From: JAFANK01 sp036741695
Lineage (GTDB): Bacteria; Vulcanimicrobiota; Vulcanimicrobiia; Eremiobacterales; Eremiobacteraceae
Assembly (NCBI GenBank): GCA_036741695.1
Contig: DAINRU010000001.1
Span: 1-64,000 of the forward strand
DNA length: 64,000 nucleotides
Direction: 5' to 3'
Shown piece after piece: positions 43,245 to 51,929 of this stretch; positions within the stretch are counted from its first letter, which is position 1, and the number at the start of each line of letters is the position of its first letter. The position numbers and the translations under genes were made by a program. The notes beneath the pieces are model-generated. The model ran no database searches. It saw only the letters and a program-made list of their open reading frames with translations, and had not been told where the DNA came from.

Positions 43245-46052
43245 ATGCGACACTGGAGCGCCCTGCTCTGCTTAGCTCTGTTCGTTGGGATCGTCGCCGC
43301 CACCGCCGATATGGCAGCGGCAGCTCAGAGCACCCAAGCCACCGTCTTCGGCACCGTCATCGATCAGCAAAACGCGCTGCCGATCAAAGGCGCCAAGGTG
43401 GAGCTGCTGCAAGGCGGCAGCGTTGTCGCCTCGGCCACGACGGACTCGTACGGCAACTTCTCCGTCGGGAACTTGGCTGGCGGGACCTATGTGGTGAGAA
43501 TTCGCGCCAAGGGGTATGCCAATTCACAGACCCTGAACGTGAGCATCTCAGCGGGGGAGACCCAGGAGATCGACGCGGCGCTCATCGCCTCCGCCAACAG
43601 CTCGGGCGTCCACACGCTCGGTCGGGTCACCGTCACGGGGCAAGCGCTGAGTTCGGCGACTGCGATTCGACAGACCGTCAACGTGCAGAACATCGCACAA
43701 ACCGGCCAAGTGCGCTTCACAAATCAGCTCCAGACCCTGCCGGCGCTCAACGTCACTACGAGCTCGTCGCCGGGCGACGACGTCTCGGTCGACATCCGGG
43801 GATTTGGATCGAGCGAAACCGGCGTGTTGCTCGACGACAGGCCTGTCGGACCTTTCGGCGTGGGAGCGCCGGACACGTACAACTTTGCGAATTCGCCGGT
43901 CAGCTCGCTGGATAGCGTCGACGTGACCTATGGCTCGGGCGCGCAAGGGCTGTACGGCAGCGACACGATCGCAGGCGCGGTCAACATGCGCCTGCTCAAT
44001 CCCACGTCAACACCGCAGTATTCTTTTCAGCAACAATTGGGCGGCTTTGGGCTCTCGTCGACAGCCGCCAGTTTCTCGGGAGCGTATGGGAAGATAGGCT
44101 ACCTCGCCGAGGCGGGCGTAGCGGGCCAAACCGGAGCGCTCAATTCACAGATCTTCCAAAGCGGCCGTCCCGCGAACTTGCAGATCGGCGCCGTCAATCC
44201 CCCGTACGTCTGCTCCAACGCCTCGGGAACCGATGTCAGCGCCTGCAATCAGGGGGCGGAGACCTACGCGGTGAGCCAGGCCAACAAGATCACCACGGAA
44301 TTGGCGAAGTTGCGGTACTCATTCAGCGGAGCGACCACGCTGTCCATATCTGGCTACTCGGCCGTCCAGTGGGCTGACTCGACCGGCAACGGCGATAATG
44401 ACTACCTTCCCTACAGCACGCGGCTAGGGCAAATCGAACTGAGTGCACCTAATTGCATGACCAGCGTTGGTTTGACGGCCCCGAATGGGTATATCGTTAC
44501 GACAAATCCAGTCACCAATGCGGCGGGATGCTATACGGCACAGCAATGGGCTTCCGCGTCATCGGGTCCCGTAGGCGGCGGAGCAGGGCGGCAACGTTCG
44601 ACGTTGATGCAAGACTACGACGCCCGGTTCACCACAAAGCTCGGCATCAACAATATCTCGCTTGACTCCTATGTGAACAATTACATCTACTGGAAGGACA
44701 GCTCGCTGTCGGGCGGTATCGACGCAAACGGCCAGCTGCTCGGAACCCCGGTGTTCGCCGATTATTATTTCACCCACGGGTACCTGGTCTCAGACGACAT
44801 CGCGACTTTGAACAACGACTTGAGCTTCGGATGGGCGCTGCTCAATCAGGAGCAGTCCGGCAGCAACCTGGTCGCCGTGGGATCGACTGCGTCTGGCGAG
44901 AATATCTACGCATTTCAGCCGAATTTCAACACCGCGCTGTATCGTGTGGGTAATTACTACATCCGCGATAGCCATCAGTTCGGCGATCGCTTCTACGCGA
45001 CCGTGAACGCCTGGTTCAAAGGGTCCAACGTGACAGATAAGAACACGTTTGACCCACGCGTCTCGCTCCAGTATCGGCCTGATGCGAGCGACGTCGTTCG
45101 GCTCACCTATGGCCGCTCCGATGGCATACCCGCCCCGCTTTTGAAGTCGACGAGCCCGGCCTTTGTGGCTAATCCTGGCGCGTCGCTCACCAGCGTCTCG
45201 TGCATTCCCGGCAGCAACTCCGTCGCGAGCGCCGGTAACCCGAGCCTCATCTCGGAATCGGCCAACGATTACGAACTAGGCTACGGCCACCGCTTCTCAG
45301 GCGATAGCAACATCCAGGTAAACGCTTACGTCACGAGCGTCTATAATGAGTTGTTCGGCGCGACTCAGCCGCTGCTCGATTATGGCTTGAGCAACGTCAT
45401 CTTCGGAACCGGCACGGTACCCCTGTATCTGAGCCGCTTGATCGCACAAGGATGTCTCCCGCCAGGCTCGACCGACGCCGCTACGTATCCGTTCCTTGGG
45501 GTGACCACAAACTACAATGCCGCAAACGAGCTTGCGCGCGGCATCGAGCTCAACGGCCGAGGCCGGCTGACGCCCTGGATGTACATCGACTACGGCTACT
45601 CGATCGAGTCGTCACAACAGTTCAATATACCGGATTCGATCCTCATGAACAACGTCACGCTCATCAATGGCACGCAACAGACGGGCATTCCGTTGCACCA
45701 AGCGAATCTGTCGCTGGACATCCAGCCCGCTGGGTTTGAGATCCGTCTCGACAACTATTATGTGGACGGAAATAACGGATTCGATCGCCCGGCGTATATC
45801 CACAGCAACTTCTTCGTGACCCACCCGCTCGAGCACGGGAAGCTGCTGCTCACGCTCGGTGGAACCAACATCTTCAACCAGGCGGTACAGAACTTCGGAT
45901 TGATCGGCTCTGGTGTGCCGGTGGCCGTGAACTCATTCTCGCCCAGCGCCCCATTCACGGGTTTGGGCCAGAACTTGGCCGGCATCAACAGCAACGAGCA
46001 ATTCGGCTTGCAACCAGCACAGCTCGTCTTCACGTTGACGGCGCACATATAA
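43245..46052 (+). CDS. TonB-dependent outer membrane receptor (Pho-regulated)
   Basis: A 935-residue receptor. Signal peptide (about 1-27), an N-terminal carboxypeptidase-regulatory-like Ig domain (about 30-115: VFGTVIDQQNALPIKGAKVE, GNFSVGNLAGGTYVVRIRAKG), a plug domain (about 130-260: DVSVDIRGFGSSETGVLLDD, GSDTIAGAVN) and a barrel ending in a hydrophobic/aromatic-type strand (LVFTLTAHI). AGGGGAGG supports ATG 43245. The Pho box suggests uptake of a phosphorus-containing compound, perhaps an organophosphate or metal-phosphate chelate; the substrate is inference. No TonB/ExbBD gene is in the window. Confidence 0.9.
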   Translation: MRHWSALLCLALFVGIVAATADMAAAAQSTQATVFGTVIDQQNALPIKGAKVELLQGGSVVASATTDSYGNFSVGNLAGGTYVVRIRAKGYANSQTLNVSISAGETQEIDAALIASANSSGVHTLGRVTVTGQALSSATAIRQTVNVQNIAQTGQVRFTNQLQTLPALNVTTSSSPGDDVSVDIRGFGSSETGVLLDDRPVGPFGVGAPDTYNFANSPVSSLDSVDVTYGSGAQGLYGSDTIAGAVNMRLLNPTSTPQYSFQQQLGGFGLSSTAASFSGAYGKIGYLAEAGVAGQTGALNSQIFQSGRPANLQIGAVNPPYVCSNASGTDVSACNQGAETYAVSQANKITTELAKLRYSFSGATTLSISGYSAVQWADSTGNGDNDYLPYSTRLGQIELSAPNCMTSVGLTAPNGYIVTTNPVTNAAGCYTAQQWASASSGPVGGGAGRQRSTLMQDYDARFTTKLGINNISLDSYVNNYIYWKDSSLSGGIDANGQLLGTPVFADYYFTHGYLVSDDIATLNNDLSFGWALLNQEQSGSNLVAVGSTASGENIYAFQPNFNTALYRVGNYYIRDSHQFGDRFYATVNAWFKGSNVTDKNTFDPRVSLQYRPDASDVVRLTYGRSDGIPAPLLKSTSPAFVANPGASLTSVSCIPGSNSVASAGNPSLISESANDYELGYGHRFSGDSNIQVNAYVTSVYNELFGATQPLLDYGLSNVIFGTGTVPLYLSRLIAQGCLPPGSTDAATYPFLGVTTNYNAANELARGIELNGRGRLTPWMYIDYGYSIESSQQFNIPDSILMNNVTLINGTQQTGIPLHQANLSLDIQPAGFEIRLDNYYVDGNNGFDRPAYIHSNFFVTHPLEHGKLLLTLGGTNIFNQAVQNFGLIGSGVPVAVNSFSPSAPFTGLGQNLAGINSNEQFGLQPAQLVFTLTAHI

Positions 46053-46098
46053 GGCGAAAGGGCGGTTGCGACATAGGGGTTAAGGCGGTTGGCCGAGG

Positions 46099-46151
46099 TT
46101 AAGCCGTCTTAACCTAGCGTTTACCAGCTCTTAATGCTAGGCCCGTAGAGT
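46099..46151 (+). promoter_or_regulatory. Pho box and -10 of the second outer membrane protein gene
   Basis: TTA starts at 46099 (TTAAGC), 46109 (TTAACC), 46120 (TTTACC) and 46131 (TTAATG), spacings 10, 11, 11, the same as at pstS. TAGAGT at 46146, 15 nt after the last start, is a fair -10. The -10 overlaps the left arm of the terminator-like hairpin that follows. Confidence 0.68.
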
Positions 46152-46186
46152 GGCACCGTAAGGCCTTCTACGGGCCCTTGTTTTTT
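46140..46186 (+). terminator. Rho-independent terminator-like hairpin
   Basis: GGCCCGTAGA (46140-46149) pairs perfectly with TCTACGGGCC (46167-46176) around a 17-nt loop, followed by TTGTTTTTT (46178-46186). It could end the TonB receptor transcript. It lies downstream of the Pho box and before the next gene, so initiation at that Pho box would run into it. Confidence 0.72.
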
Positions 46187-46214
46187 GTGCGCAGCGTCCA
46201 AGGGGTTAATCATT

Positions 46215-48032
46215 GTGACCGCAAGAGCGTCCATCGTGCGAACCTTCATCGTCGCAGCTATCGTGCTATTGGTCGTCCTCGGGGGCAACGCGGCGCAAGC
46301 CGCCGGCACGGGCAAGATCAGCGGCAAAGTGGTCGACGCCGCATCGGGCCAACCGGTGTCGGGCGCAACCATCACTGCCGAGGGGCCTGCCAACGCCACG
46401 ACGCTCACCGCGGCCAACGGCACGTTCACGCTAAAAAACCTCATGCCGGGGAGCTACATCCTCATCACGAGCCTCCAAGGGTACGAGACAGCTCAGTCCG
46501 GTCAAGTGTCGGTGGCCGCGGGGATGGAGCAGAACGTCACGTTGACCATCTCGCGTCAATCCGCTACGGCGACGACCTTGCTCGGTGCCAACGTCACGCT
46601 TCCCCCACCGATCTTCACCTACGCCGGTGATCTGCGCGCGTTCTATTTCGGCCGCACAAACGGCGACACGTGTCTGACGTGCAAGAACAACAAAGGCTCG
46701 CCGAACGCAACCGCCTTCGATAGCGGTGGCACGCTGCACGGTCAGATCAACGTTCCCTACTCCCCGTGGGTGGTGGGCGCGACGTATTTCGCAGGCTACC
46801 CGTGGGGCGCGAACGCTCCCGGACCGCTCAACAGCATCGGGTATAATCCGGAAGTCGACAACACGCTGCCCGGCTACACGACGAGCTTGTGGGGCGAGCT
46901 CTATGCGCAGTACAAGACGGCGGGCATGTTCGGTCAGACGGGCAAAGAAGAGCTCACTCAGGTTGAATCACCCTGGGCGCACACCTCAGATTCGCGCATC
47001 GATCCGGCCTCGTTCCAAGGCACGTTGCTCAACGGCAATATCGGCTCGAACCTCAACATCGGCGGGATGTACATGGTGCGCTTTCGCAGCCGCATCACCT
47101 CGGCGTTCAACGCGAACACGCTCTTGACGAGCTGCAACACGGCCTTCAACACAGGCAAGGGCCCCGTCGAAGGAGTGAGCGGAACCTTCACCGTCCCAGG
47201 CGACTCGTGCAACAAGCTCGCCAAAAGCCAAGGGTTCCTGCAGTTCGACGCGATGTACAAGTTCGGTGATTCGGGTCTCGTGGCAAATCTGTATCAGTAC
47301 GAGATCTACGACATCACCACCATGACGTGGGCGAACGCCCAATGGAACTTCGACAAGAAGTCCATCTTCAATCCATATGTCGGCGGACAGTTCCTGGCCG
47401 AGAACAACGCCGGCACGCACCTCGTAGGGACCGTCCACGACTACACCTACGGCGGGATATTCGGCGCGACGATATATCACAACCTCAATTTCACCGCCGG
47501 CTATAACGGCTCGCCCGCCACCACGTACATCGTCTCATCCAGCAGCTGCGGAACTTCATCGTCGCCCAAAGCCGCTTCACCCGGCGTGATCTTCGGTGGC
47601 GTCGAGAACAGCAGGATCAAGACGGTTCCGGCCGGAGACGTTGTGTGCTACGGCGGTGGGATCGCATCGCCATACACCGATGGCTACGCGACCGACACGC
47701 TGTATTCGACCTCGATCACGCAGGGCTTGGCCGATACGCATCTACCCGGCACGGGCGTCAAAGCTGCGCTGACATGGCAGACGAACAACCATCAGCTGCG
47801 CGTGATCGCCTCGCAGGCGTGGTACAACTACGGACTACCCGGCTACTCGGGCACGACGAGCAACGGCGATGCGCGCGCCGAGTTCAACTTCGACGTCCAA
47901 TATTTCTTCAATAAGGTGCGGCCTGGTCCATATAAAGGTCTCTCGATACGCCAGCGCTACGCAGATCGCACGCAACCGTTCGCGCCGTACGACTTCAAGT
48001 ACAGCCGCACGCAGCTCGAGTACACGTTCTAG
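46215..48032 (+). CDS. Outer membrane protein with N-terminal carboxypeptidase-regulatory-like domain
   Basis: A 605-residue exported protein. Signal peptide ends near NAAQA. An Ig-like carboxypeptidase-regulatory domain follows (about 30-100: GKISGKVVDAASGQPVSGAT, TLKNLMPGSYILITSLQGYE). The remainder has alternating, aromatic-rich strands and ends in RTQLEYTF with a C-terminal Phe, the outer membrane barrel signature. No TonB plug is visible. A CLTC pair sits near the beginning of the barrel part. GTG 46215 has AAGGGG nine nt upstream. Probably a porin-like partner of the TonB receptor in phosphate starvation; this is inference from the shared Pho box and N-terminal domain. Confidence 0.72.
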   Translation: MTARASIVRTFIVAAIVLLVVLGGNAAQAAGTGKISGKVVDAASGQPVSGATITAEGPANATTLTAANGTFTLKNLMPGSYILITSLQGYETAQSGQVSVAAGMEQNVTLTISRQSATATTLLGANVTLPPPIFTYAGDLRAFYFGRTNGDTCLTCKNNKGSPNATAFDSGGTLHGQINVPYSPWVVGATYFAGYPWGANAPGPLNSIGYNPEVDNTLPGYTTSLWGELYAQYKTAGMFGQTGKEELTQVESPWAHTSDSRIDPASFQGTLLNGNIGSNLNIGGMYMVRFRSRITSAFNANTLLTSCNTAFNTGKGPVEGVSGTFTVPGDSCNKLAKSQGFLQFDAMYKFGDSGLVANLYQYEIYDITTMTWANAQWNFDKKSIFNPYVGGQFLAENNAGTHLVGTVHDYTYGGIFGATIYHNLNFTAGYNGSPATTYIVSSSSCGTSSSPKAASPGVIFGGVENSRIKTVPAGDVVCYGGGIASPYTDGYATDTLYSTSITQGLADTHLPGTGVKAALTWQTNNHQLRVIASQAWYNYGLPGYSGTTSNGDARAEFNFDVQYFFNKVRPGPYKGLSIRQRYADRTQPFAPYDFKYSRTQLEYTF

Positions 48033-48042
48033 CAAGATCATA

Positions 48043-48068
48043 GCATCGGACCTTCAAAGGTCCGCTGC
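48043..48068. repeat. Dispersed palindrome, variant copy
   Basis: GCAT-CGGACCTT-CA-AAGGTCCG-CTGC: 8-nt arms around CA. It lies between the second outer membrane protein gene and the second pstC gene. Confidence 0.7.
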
Positions 48069-48093
48069 GTCGCTGACGCAAAAGAGCGCTCTC

Positions 48094-48900
48094 ATGGCAA
48101 GACCTTGGGAGCGCCTTTTCATCGCGGCGGCAAGGCTTCTTGCGTGGGCTGTCGTGCTGACGCCGTTCGGCGTCGTGACCGTGCTCGTCACCGCCGCGAT
48201 CGCCGGTCAACAACAGCCGGATATCGTCTTCTTCCTCGGCAACCTCGTGGTTCAGCTCTTCGCGACGCTCTTCGTGGCCGTCATCGGCGCGGGGCTGGGA
48301 GCGAGCGTGGGCATCGGCAGCGCGTTCCTCACCCGCGAACTGCTCCCGCCCAAACCCGCCCGCCCGTTCCTGCTCTGCATCCATATCCTCTCCGCGTGTC
48401 CAGCGGTCGTGCTCGGCTGGTTCGGCGCCATGCTCGTCTTGCCGGCGCTGTCGGGCCGCGCGTCGCTCGCCGTCTTCGTCGGTGCGGCGGCGGTCGTGAC
48501 CATCGCCGTGATCCCACGCGCGCACCTCATCGCCGGGCGCGCGCTCGCCGCTCTGCCGCAAGCCATTCGTGACTCGGCCGCCGCCGCGGGCGCGAGCGCA
48601 GGCCGCGTCGTCGCGCACGTCACGTTGCCCGCCGTCGGCAGCCGCCTGGGCGCGATCTATGCCGACGCCCTCGCACGCGCGACGGGCGAAGCCGCCGCCG
48701 TGACCGTGGTCTTTTTGGCCGCAGCGCGGGCGGGCTACCCGGTCGCGCTGTTCACCATCCCGAGCGCCATCATGGCGCACGCGCGGTCGGTGCAGCTCGT
48801 CGATGCCGGCATCGCGCAATCCGCGCTGCTCATCTTGGTCCTCGCGGCCGCCAGCAAGACGATGGCCGCACGCCGCATCGGAGACTTGCAGTGGGTCTAG
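48094..48900 (+). CDS. Divergent PstC-like permease (second set)
   Basis: A 268-residue inner membrane protein with about six helices. The EAA-like loop IRDSAAAAGASAGRVVAHVTLP and the following DALARATGEAAAVTVVF align with PstC. It is about 60 residues shorter than the first PstC and more Ala-rich. No substrate-binding protein gene accompanies it. It overlaps the next permease gene by 10 nt. A role as phosphate importer is doubtful given the altered ATPase two genes downstream. Confidence 0.82.
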   Translation: MARPWERLFIAAARLLAWAVVLTPFGVVTVLVTAAIAGQQQPDIVFFLGNLVVQLFATLFVAVIGAGLGASVGIGSAFLTRELLPPKPARPFLLCIHILSACPAVVLGWFGAMLVLPALSGRASLAVFVGAAAVVTIAVIPRAHLIAGRALAALPQAIRDSAAAAGASAGRVVAHVTLPAVGSRLGAIYADALARATGEAAAVTVVFLAAARAGYPVALFTIPSAIMAHARSVQLVDAGIAQSALLILVLAAASKTMAARRIGDLQWV

Positions 48901-49718
48901 CGCCGAGCTCTGTGAGGAAGGCGGACTCGTTCCACGAGCGCGACAACCTGGTCGTCGCCCTCGCCTATGCGGCCGGGGCGGCAGCGAGCGCAGCGGCGGT
49001 CGCCATCGGCGTCGCACTCGCGGCGTACGGTTGGCGGGAGGTCGCATGGGTGCTCACGGCGCCGGGGGCGCAGGGCGTCATGCAGGCCCTCGGCGCGACC
49101 GCGCTGATCGTGCTCATCGCGCTGCCCATCACGTTCGCGGCCGGGTTCCTTGCGGCTGTGAGCGCGAACGATCCGAGCATCGGCGGCATCGCGGGCACGG
49201 CGGTGCGCGAGTCGATCGAGTGGTCGTCGGGCATCCCGCCCGTCGTCATCGGTGCGGCAGTGTTCTTCTGCGCCATCGCGCTGCATACCCAAAACACGGT
49301 CGCGGCGGCGGTGCTCGCGCTCGTGCTTCTCAATCTCCCCAACGCGACAGCGCGCATCGCACGCGCGTTCACGGTTGTGCCGCGGAACGCGCGCGAAGCC
49401 GCCGCGGCGCTCGGCGCGTCCCCCGTCGCGGCCTTTTTCGGCCTCGACCAGCCCGCGGCGGCGTGGGCCATCGCCGCGGCGTTGTTTGCGCTCACCGCAC
49501 AGATGATCGGAGAGACATCGGCTATCGCCATCGCCATGGGCGCGAGCGACGGGCCCGAGCCGCTCTCCGTCCAGATCTGGCGCTTCGCATCCAACAGCAG
49601 CATGGCGGGGACCGAAGCGGCGGCCTGCATCGTGCTTGTCGCGCTTGTCGCCGTCTTTTTGGGCCTGTCGCGGATGTGCGCGCGCCGAAATCTCGAATCG
49701 CACGTGGCATCGAGATGA
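48891..49718 (+). CDS. Divergent PstA-like permease (second set)
   Basis: A 275-residue permease with predicted helices and an EAA-like loop (NAREAAAALGASPVAAFFGL), followed by AQMIGETSAIAIAMGAS, matching the GES/GET segment of PstA. Start GTG 48891 overlaps the preceding gene. Ends in ATGA overlap with the ATPase gene. It should form the channel or scaffold with the preceding protein. Confidence 0.82.
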   Translation: MGLAPSSVRKADSFHERDNLVVALAYAAGAAASAAAVAIGVALAAYGWREVAWVLTAPGAQGVMQALGATALIVLIALPITFAAGFLAAVSANDPSIGGIAGTAVRESIEWSSGIPPVVIGAAVFFCAIALHTQNTVAAAVLALVLLNLPNATARIARAFTVVPRNAREAAAALGASPVAAFFGLDQPAAAWAIAAALFALTAQMIGETSAIAIAMGASDGPEPLSVQIWRFASNSSMAGTEAAACIVLVALVAVFLGLSRMCARRNLESHVASR

Positions 49719-50497
49719 GCGAAGGACGAGGACCTGCGGTCGAGACCAAACTCGAGACGTCTGCGCTGCATGTCTGGTTCGACGAACGGCATGCGCTCCG
49801 CGGCATCGGCGTGTCGGTCATCGCCGGGCGCACCGTCGCCTTCATCGGCGCATCCGGCAGCGGCAAGACGACGCTGCTGCGCTCCTTCAACCGCCTGCAC
49901 GACCTCGATCCTCACGCGCGCATGCACGGCAGCGTGAAGCTCGATGGCGCCGAGATCCTCGGTCGCGGCGTGGACGTGCTCGCCCTGCGCCGGCGCGTCG
50001 GCATGGTCTTCACGAAGCCCACCATCCTCGCGGCGACGGTTTTCGACAATGTCGCGTTCGGGCTGCGTGCGAAAGGCTTGAAAGACCGGATCGTGCTCGA
50101 AGAGCGCTGCGAGCGTGCGCTGCGCCGAGCCATGCTCTGGGAAGCCGTCGGTTCGAAGCTCGAGCGCTCGGCGTCCGAGCTCGCGCCGGATCAGCAGCAG
50201 CGGCTGTGCCTGGCGCGCGTGCTCGCGCTCGATCCCGAGGTGCTGCTGCTCGACGATCCGACGGCGGCGCTCGATCCTGTGGCCGGCTTGGCGCTCGAAG
50301 AGGTGATCCTCCCCCTGCGGCGGGATCACACCGTCCTCATCGCGACGAACAATCTCGAGCAAGCGGCGCGGCTCTCCGACACGACCTGCTATCTGGCCAA
50401 CGGTGAAGTGGTGGAAAGCGGAGAAACACCGCTCATTTTCAGCCGTCCCGCCGACACCCGAACCGAGGACTTTCTCGCCGGCCGGCCGTCCGGATAG
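49715..50497 (+). CDS. PstB-like ABC ATPase with degenerate catalytic motifs
   Basis: A 260-residue protein clearly related to PstB along its length. Walker A is intact (GASGSGKTT, Lys51). The other motifs are altered. The Q-loop Gln is Thr100 (GMVFTKPT), the LSGGQ signature is LAPDQ (156-160), the Walker B catalytic Glu is Asp181 (LLLDDPT) and the H-loop His is Asn212 (IATNNLEQAA). The first PstB in the window has the canonical residue at every one of these positions. ATP binding may persist, but normal hydrolysis is unlikely. The frame is intact with normal codon use, so it is not a decayed pseudogene. ATG 49715 overlaps the permease gene. Confidence 0.88.
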   Translation: MSEGRGPAVETKLETSALHVWFDERHALRGIGVSVIAGRTVAFIGASGSGKTTLLRSFNRLHDLDPHARMHGSVKLDGAEILGRGVDVLALRRRVGMVFTKPTILAATVFDNVAFGLRAKGLKDRIVLEERCERALRRAMLWEAVGSKLERSASELAPDQQQRLCLARVLALDPEVLLLDDPTAALDPVAGLALEEVILPLRRDHTVLIATNNLEQAARLSDTTCYLANGEVVESGETPLIFSRPADTRTEDFLAGRPSG

Positions 50498-50522
50498 GCC
50501 TCGAGGACACAAGGAGATCGCC

Positions 50523-51923
50523 ATGAGACTGGACGTGACGACGGGGTCCCCGGGGCCTCTGCGTGCAGACGGCATGCACTACTACGATAGCGCGCTCGAA
50601 GTTATCGGTTGGACTCCGCTCGTGCGCATCAACCGGGTCATGGACTCGGCCAGCTGCATCGTCCTCGCGAAAGTCGAGTGCCTCAACCCCGGCGGCTCGG
50701 TGAAGGACCGCCCCGTGCTGACGATGATCCGCGACGCCGAAGAGCGCGGCCAGCTCAAGCCGGGCGGCACGATCGTCGAGGCGACATCCGGCAACACGGG
50801 GACGGGGCTCGCCATGGTGGCGGCGATCAAGGGGTACCGCTGCATCCTCGTCATGCCCGACAAGGTGAGCGACGAAAAAGTCCGTCTGCTGCGCGCCTAT
50901 GGCGCGGAGGTCGTCATCACCCCGACCAAAGCGCCAGCCAGCAGTCCGGAATCCTACTACGGCGTGGCGGCGCGCCTGGCGAGCGAGATCCCCGGCGCCT
51001 TTCAGCCCAACCAATTCGCTAACCCGCTCAATCCCGCCGCGCACGAGCAGACGACCGGCCCCGAGATCTGGCAGCAGACCGCTGGGAAGATCACCCATTT
51101 CGTGAGCGGCATCGGCACGGGCGGGACCATCTCCGGCGTCTCCCACTATCTCAAAAAGCAAAACCCAGGCATCGTCGTTGTAGGCGCCGACCCCGAGGGG
51201 TCGATCTATTCCGGCGACACCGCCAAGTCGTACAAGGTCGAGGGCATCGGCGAGGACTTCTTGCCGGCCACCGTCGACCTGCGCGCCATCGACCGCATGG
51301 AGCGCGTCTCCGACAAAGAGTCGTTCCTCATGGCGCGGCGAGTGTGCCGCGAGGAGGGCTTGCTGGTCGGCGGATCGTCAGGCACCGCGCTTGTGGCCGC
51401 TCGGCGTGTGGCGAACGAGCTGCCCGCAAGCGCGATCATGGTCGTACTGCTGCCCGACAACGGTCGCGGCTATCTCACGAAGATATTCAACGACGAGTGG
51501 ATGCGAGCCAACGGCTTCTTAGGTGAAGAGGGTCTCGCGGCCACCGTCGGCGACGTGCTGCGCTCCAAGGGCGAGCTGCCCAAGCTCATCACGCTCTCGC
51601 CGCGAGAGTCCGTGCGCCGCGGCGTCGAGCTCATGCGTGAATTCCAGATCTCGCAGATCCCCGTTATGGAGAACGGCGAGATGGTAGGTAGCATCAACGA
51701 GGTCGCCGTCATGCAGCTCATCTTCGACCATGCCGACATCGTCCACGGCGAGGTGAAAGACGTCATGGGGCGGCCATTCCCGCTGCTCGACGAGAAAGAA
51801 GAAGTCGGCCGCGCCTACAAAGAGCTCTCATTGGGCCACGCCGCCATCGTCGTCGGTCACGAGGGCAAGGCCATCGGCGTCCTGACCAAAATGGACATCA
51901 TCAACTACCTGTCGGCGAGCTAA
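50523..51923 (+). CDS. Cystathionine beta-synthase with C-terminal CBS domain pair
   Basis: A 466-residue PLP enzyme that condenses homocysteine (or an activated serine) with serine/H2S-type partners. The PLP Lys is in NPGGSVKDRP, the substrate loop is TSGNTGTG, and the phosphate-binding loop is SGIGTGGTISGV. Residues about 335-465 hold two CBS motifs (RGVELMREFQISQIPVMENG and AIVVGHEGKAIGVLTKMD), which usually bind an adenosyl ligand. ATG 50523 has AAGGAG seven nt upstream. Followed 6 nt later by the gamma-lyase gene, it forms a reverse transsulfuration pair. Confidence 0.93.
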   Translation: MRLDVTTGSPGPLRADGMHYYDSALEVIGWTPLVRINRVMDSASCIVLAKVECLNPGGSVKDRPVLTMIRDAEERGQLKPGGTIVEATSGNTGTGLAMVAAIKGYRCILVMPDKVSDEKVRLLRAYGAEVVITPTKAPASSPESYYGVAARLASEIPGAFQPNQFANPLNPAAHEQTTGPEIWQQTAGKITHFVSGIGTGGTISGVSHYLKKQNPGIVVVGADPEGSIYSGDTAKSYKVEGIGEDFLPATVDLRAIDRMERVSDKESFLMARRVCREEGLLVGGSSGTALVAARRVANELPASAIMVVLLPDNGRGYLTKIFNDEWMRANGFLGEEGLAATVGDVLRSKGELPKLITLSPRESVRRGVELMREFQISQIPVMENGEMVGSINEVAVMQLIFDHADIVHGEVKDVMGRPFPLLDEKEEVGRAYKELSLGHAAIVVGHEGKAIGVLTKMDIINYLSAS

Positions 51924-51929
51924 CTAGCA

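Noticed and set aside
49715..50497. Second pstB as a pseudogene
   Set aside because: The frame is intact, codon use is normal and Walker A and overall fold signals are kept; only the catalytic motifs differ, so divergence of function is likelier than decay.
48965..50575. Minus-strand open frame of 536 codons over the second pst set
   Set aside because: Antisense to overlapping, recognisable genes; low-complexity Ala/Arg-rich product.
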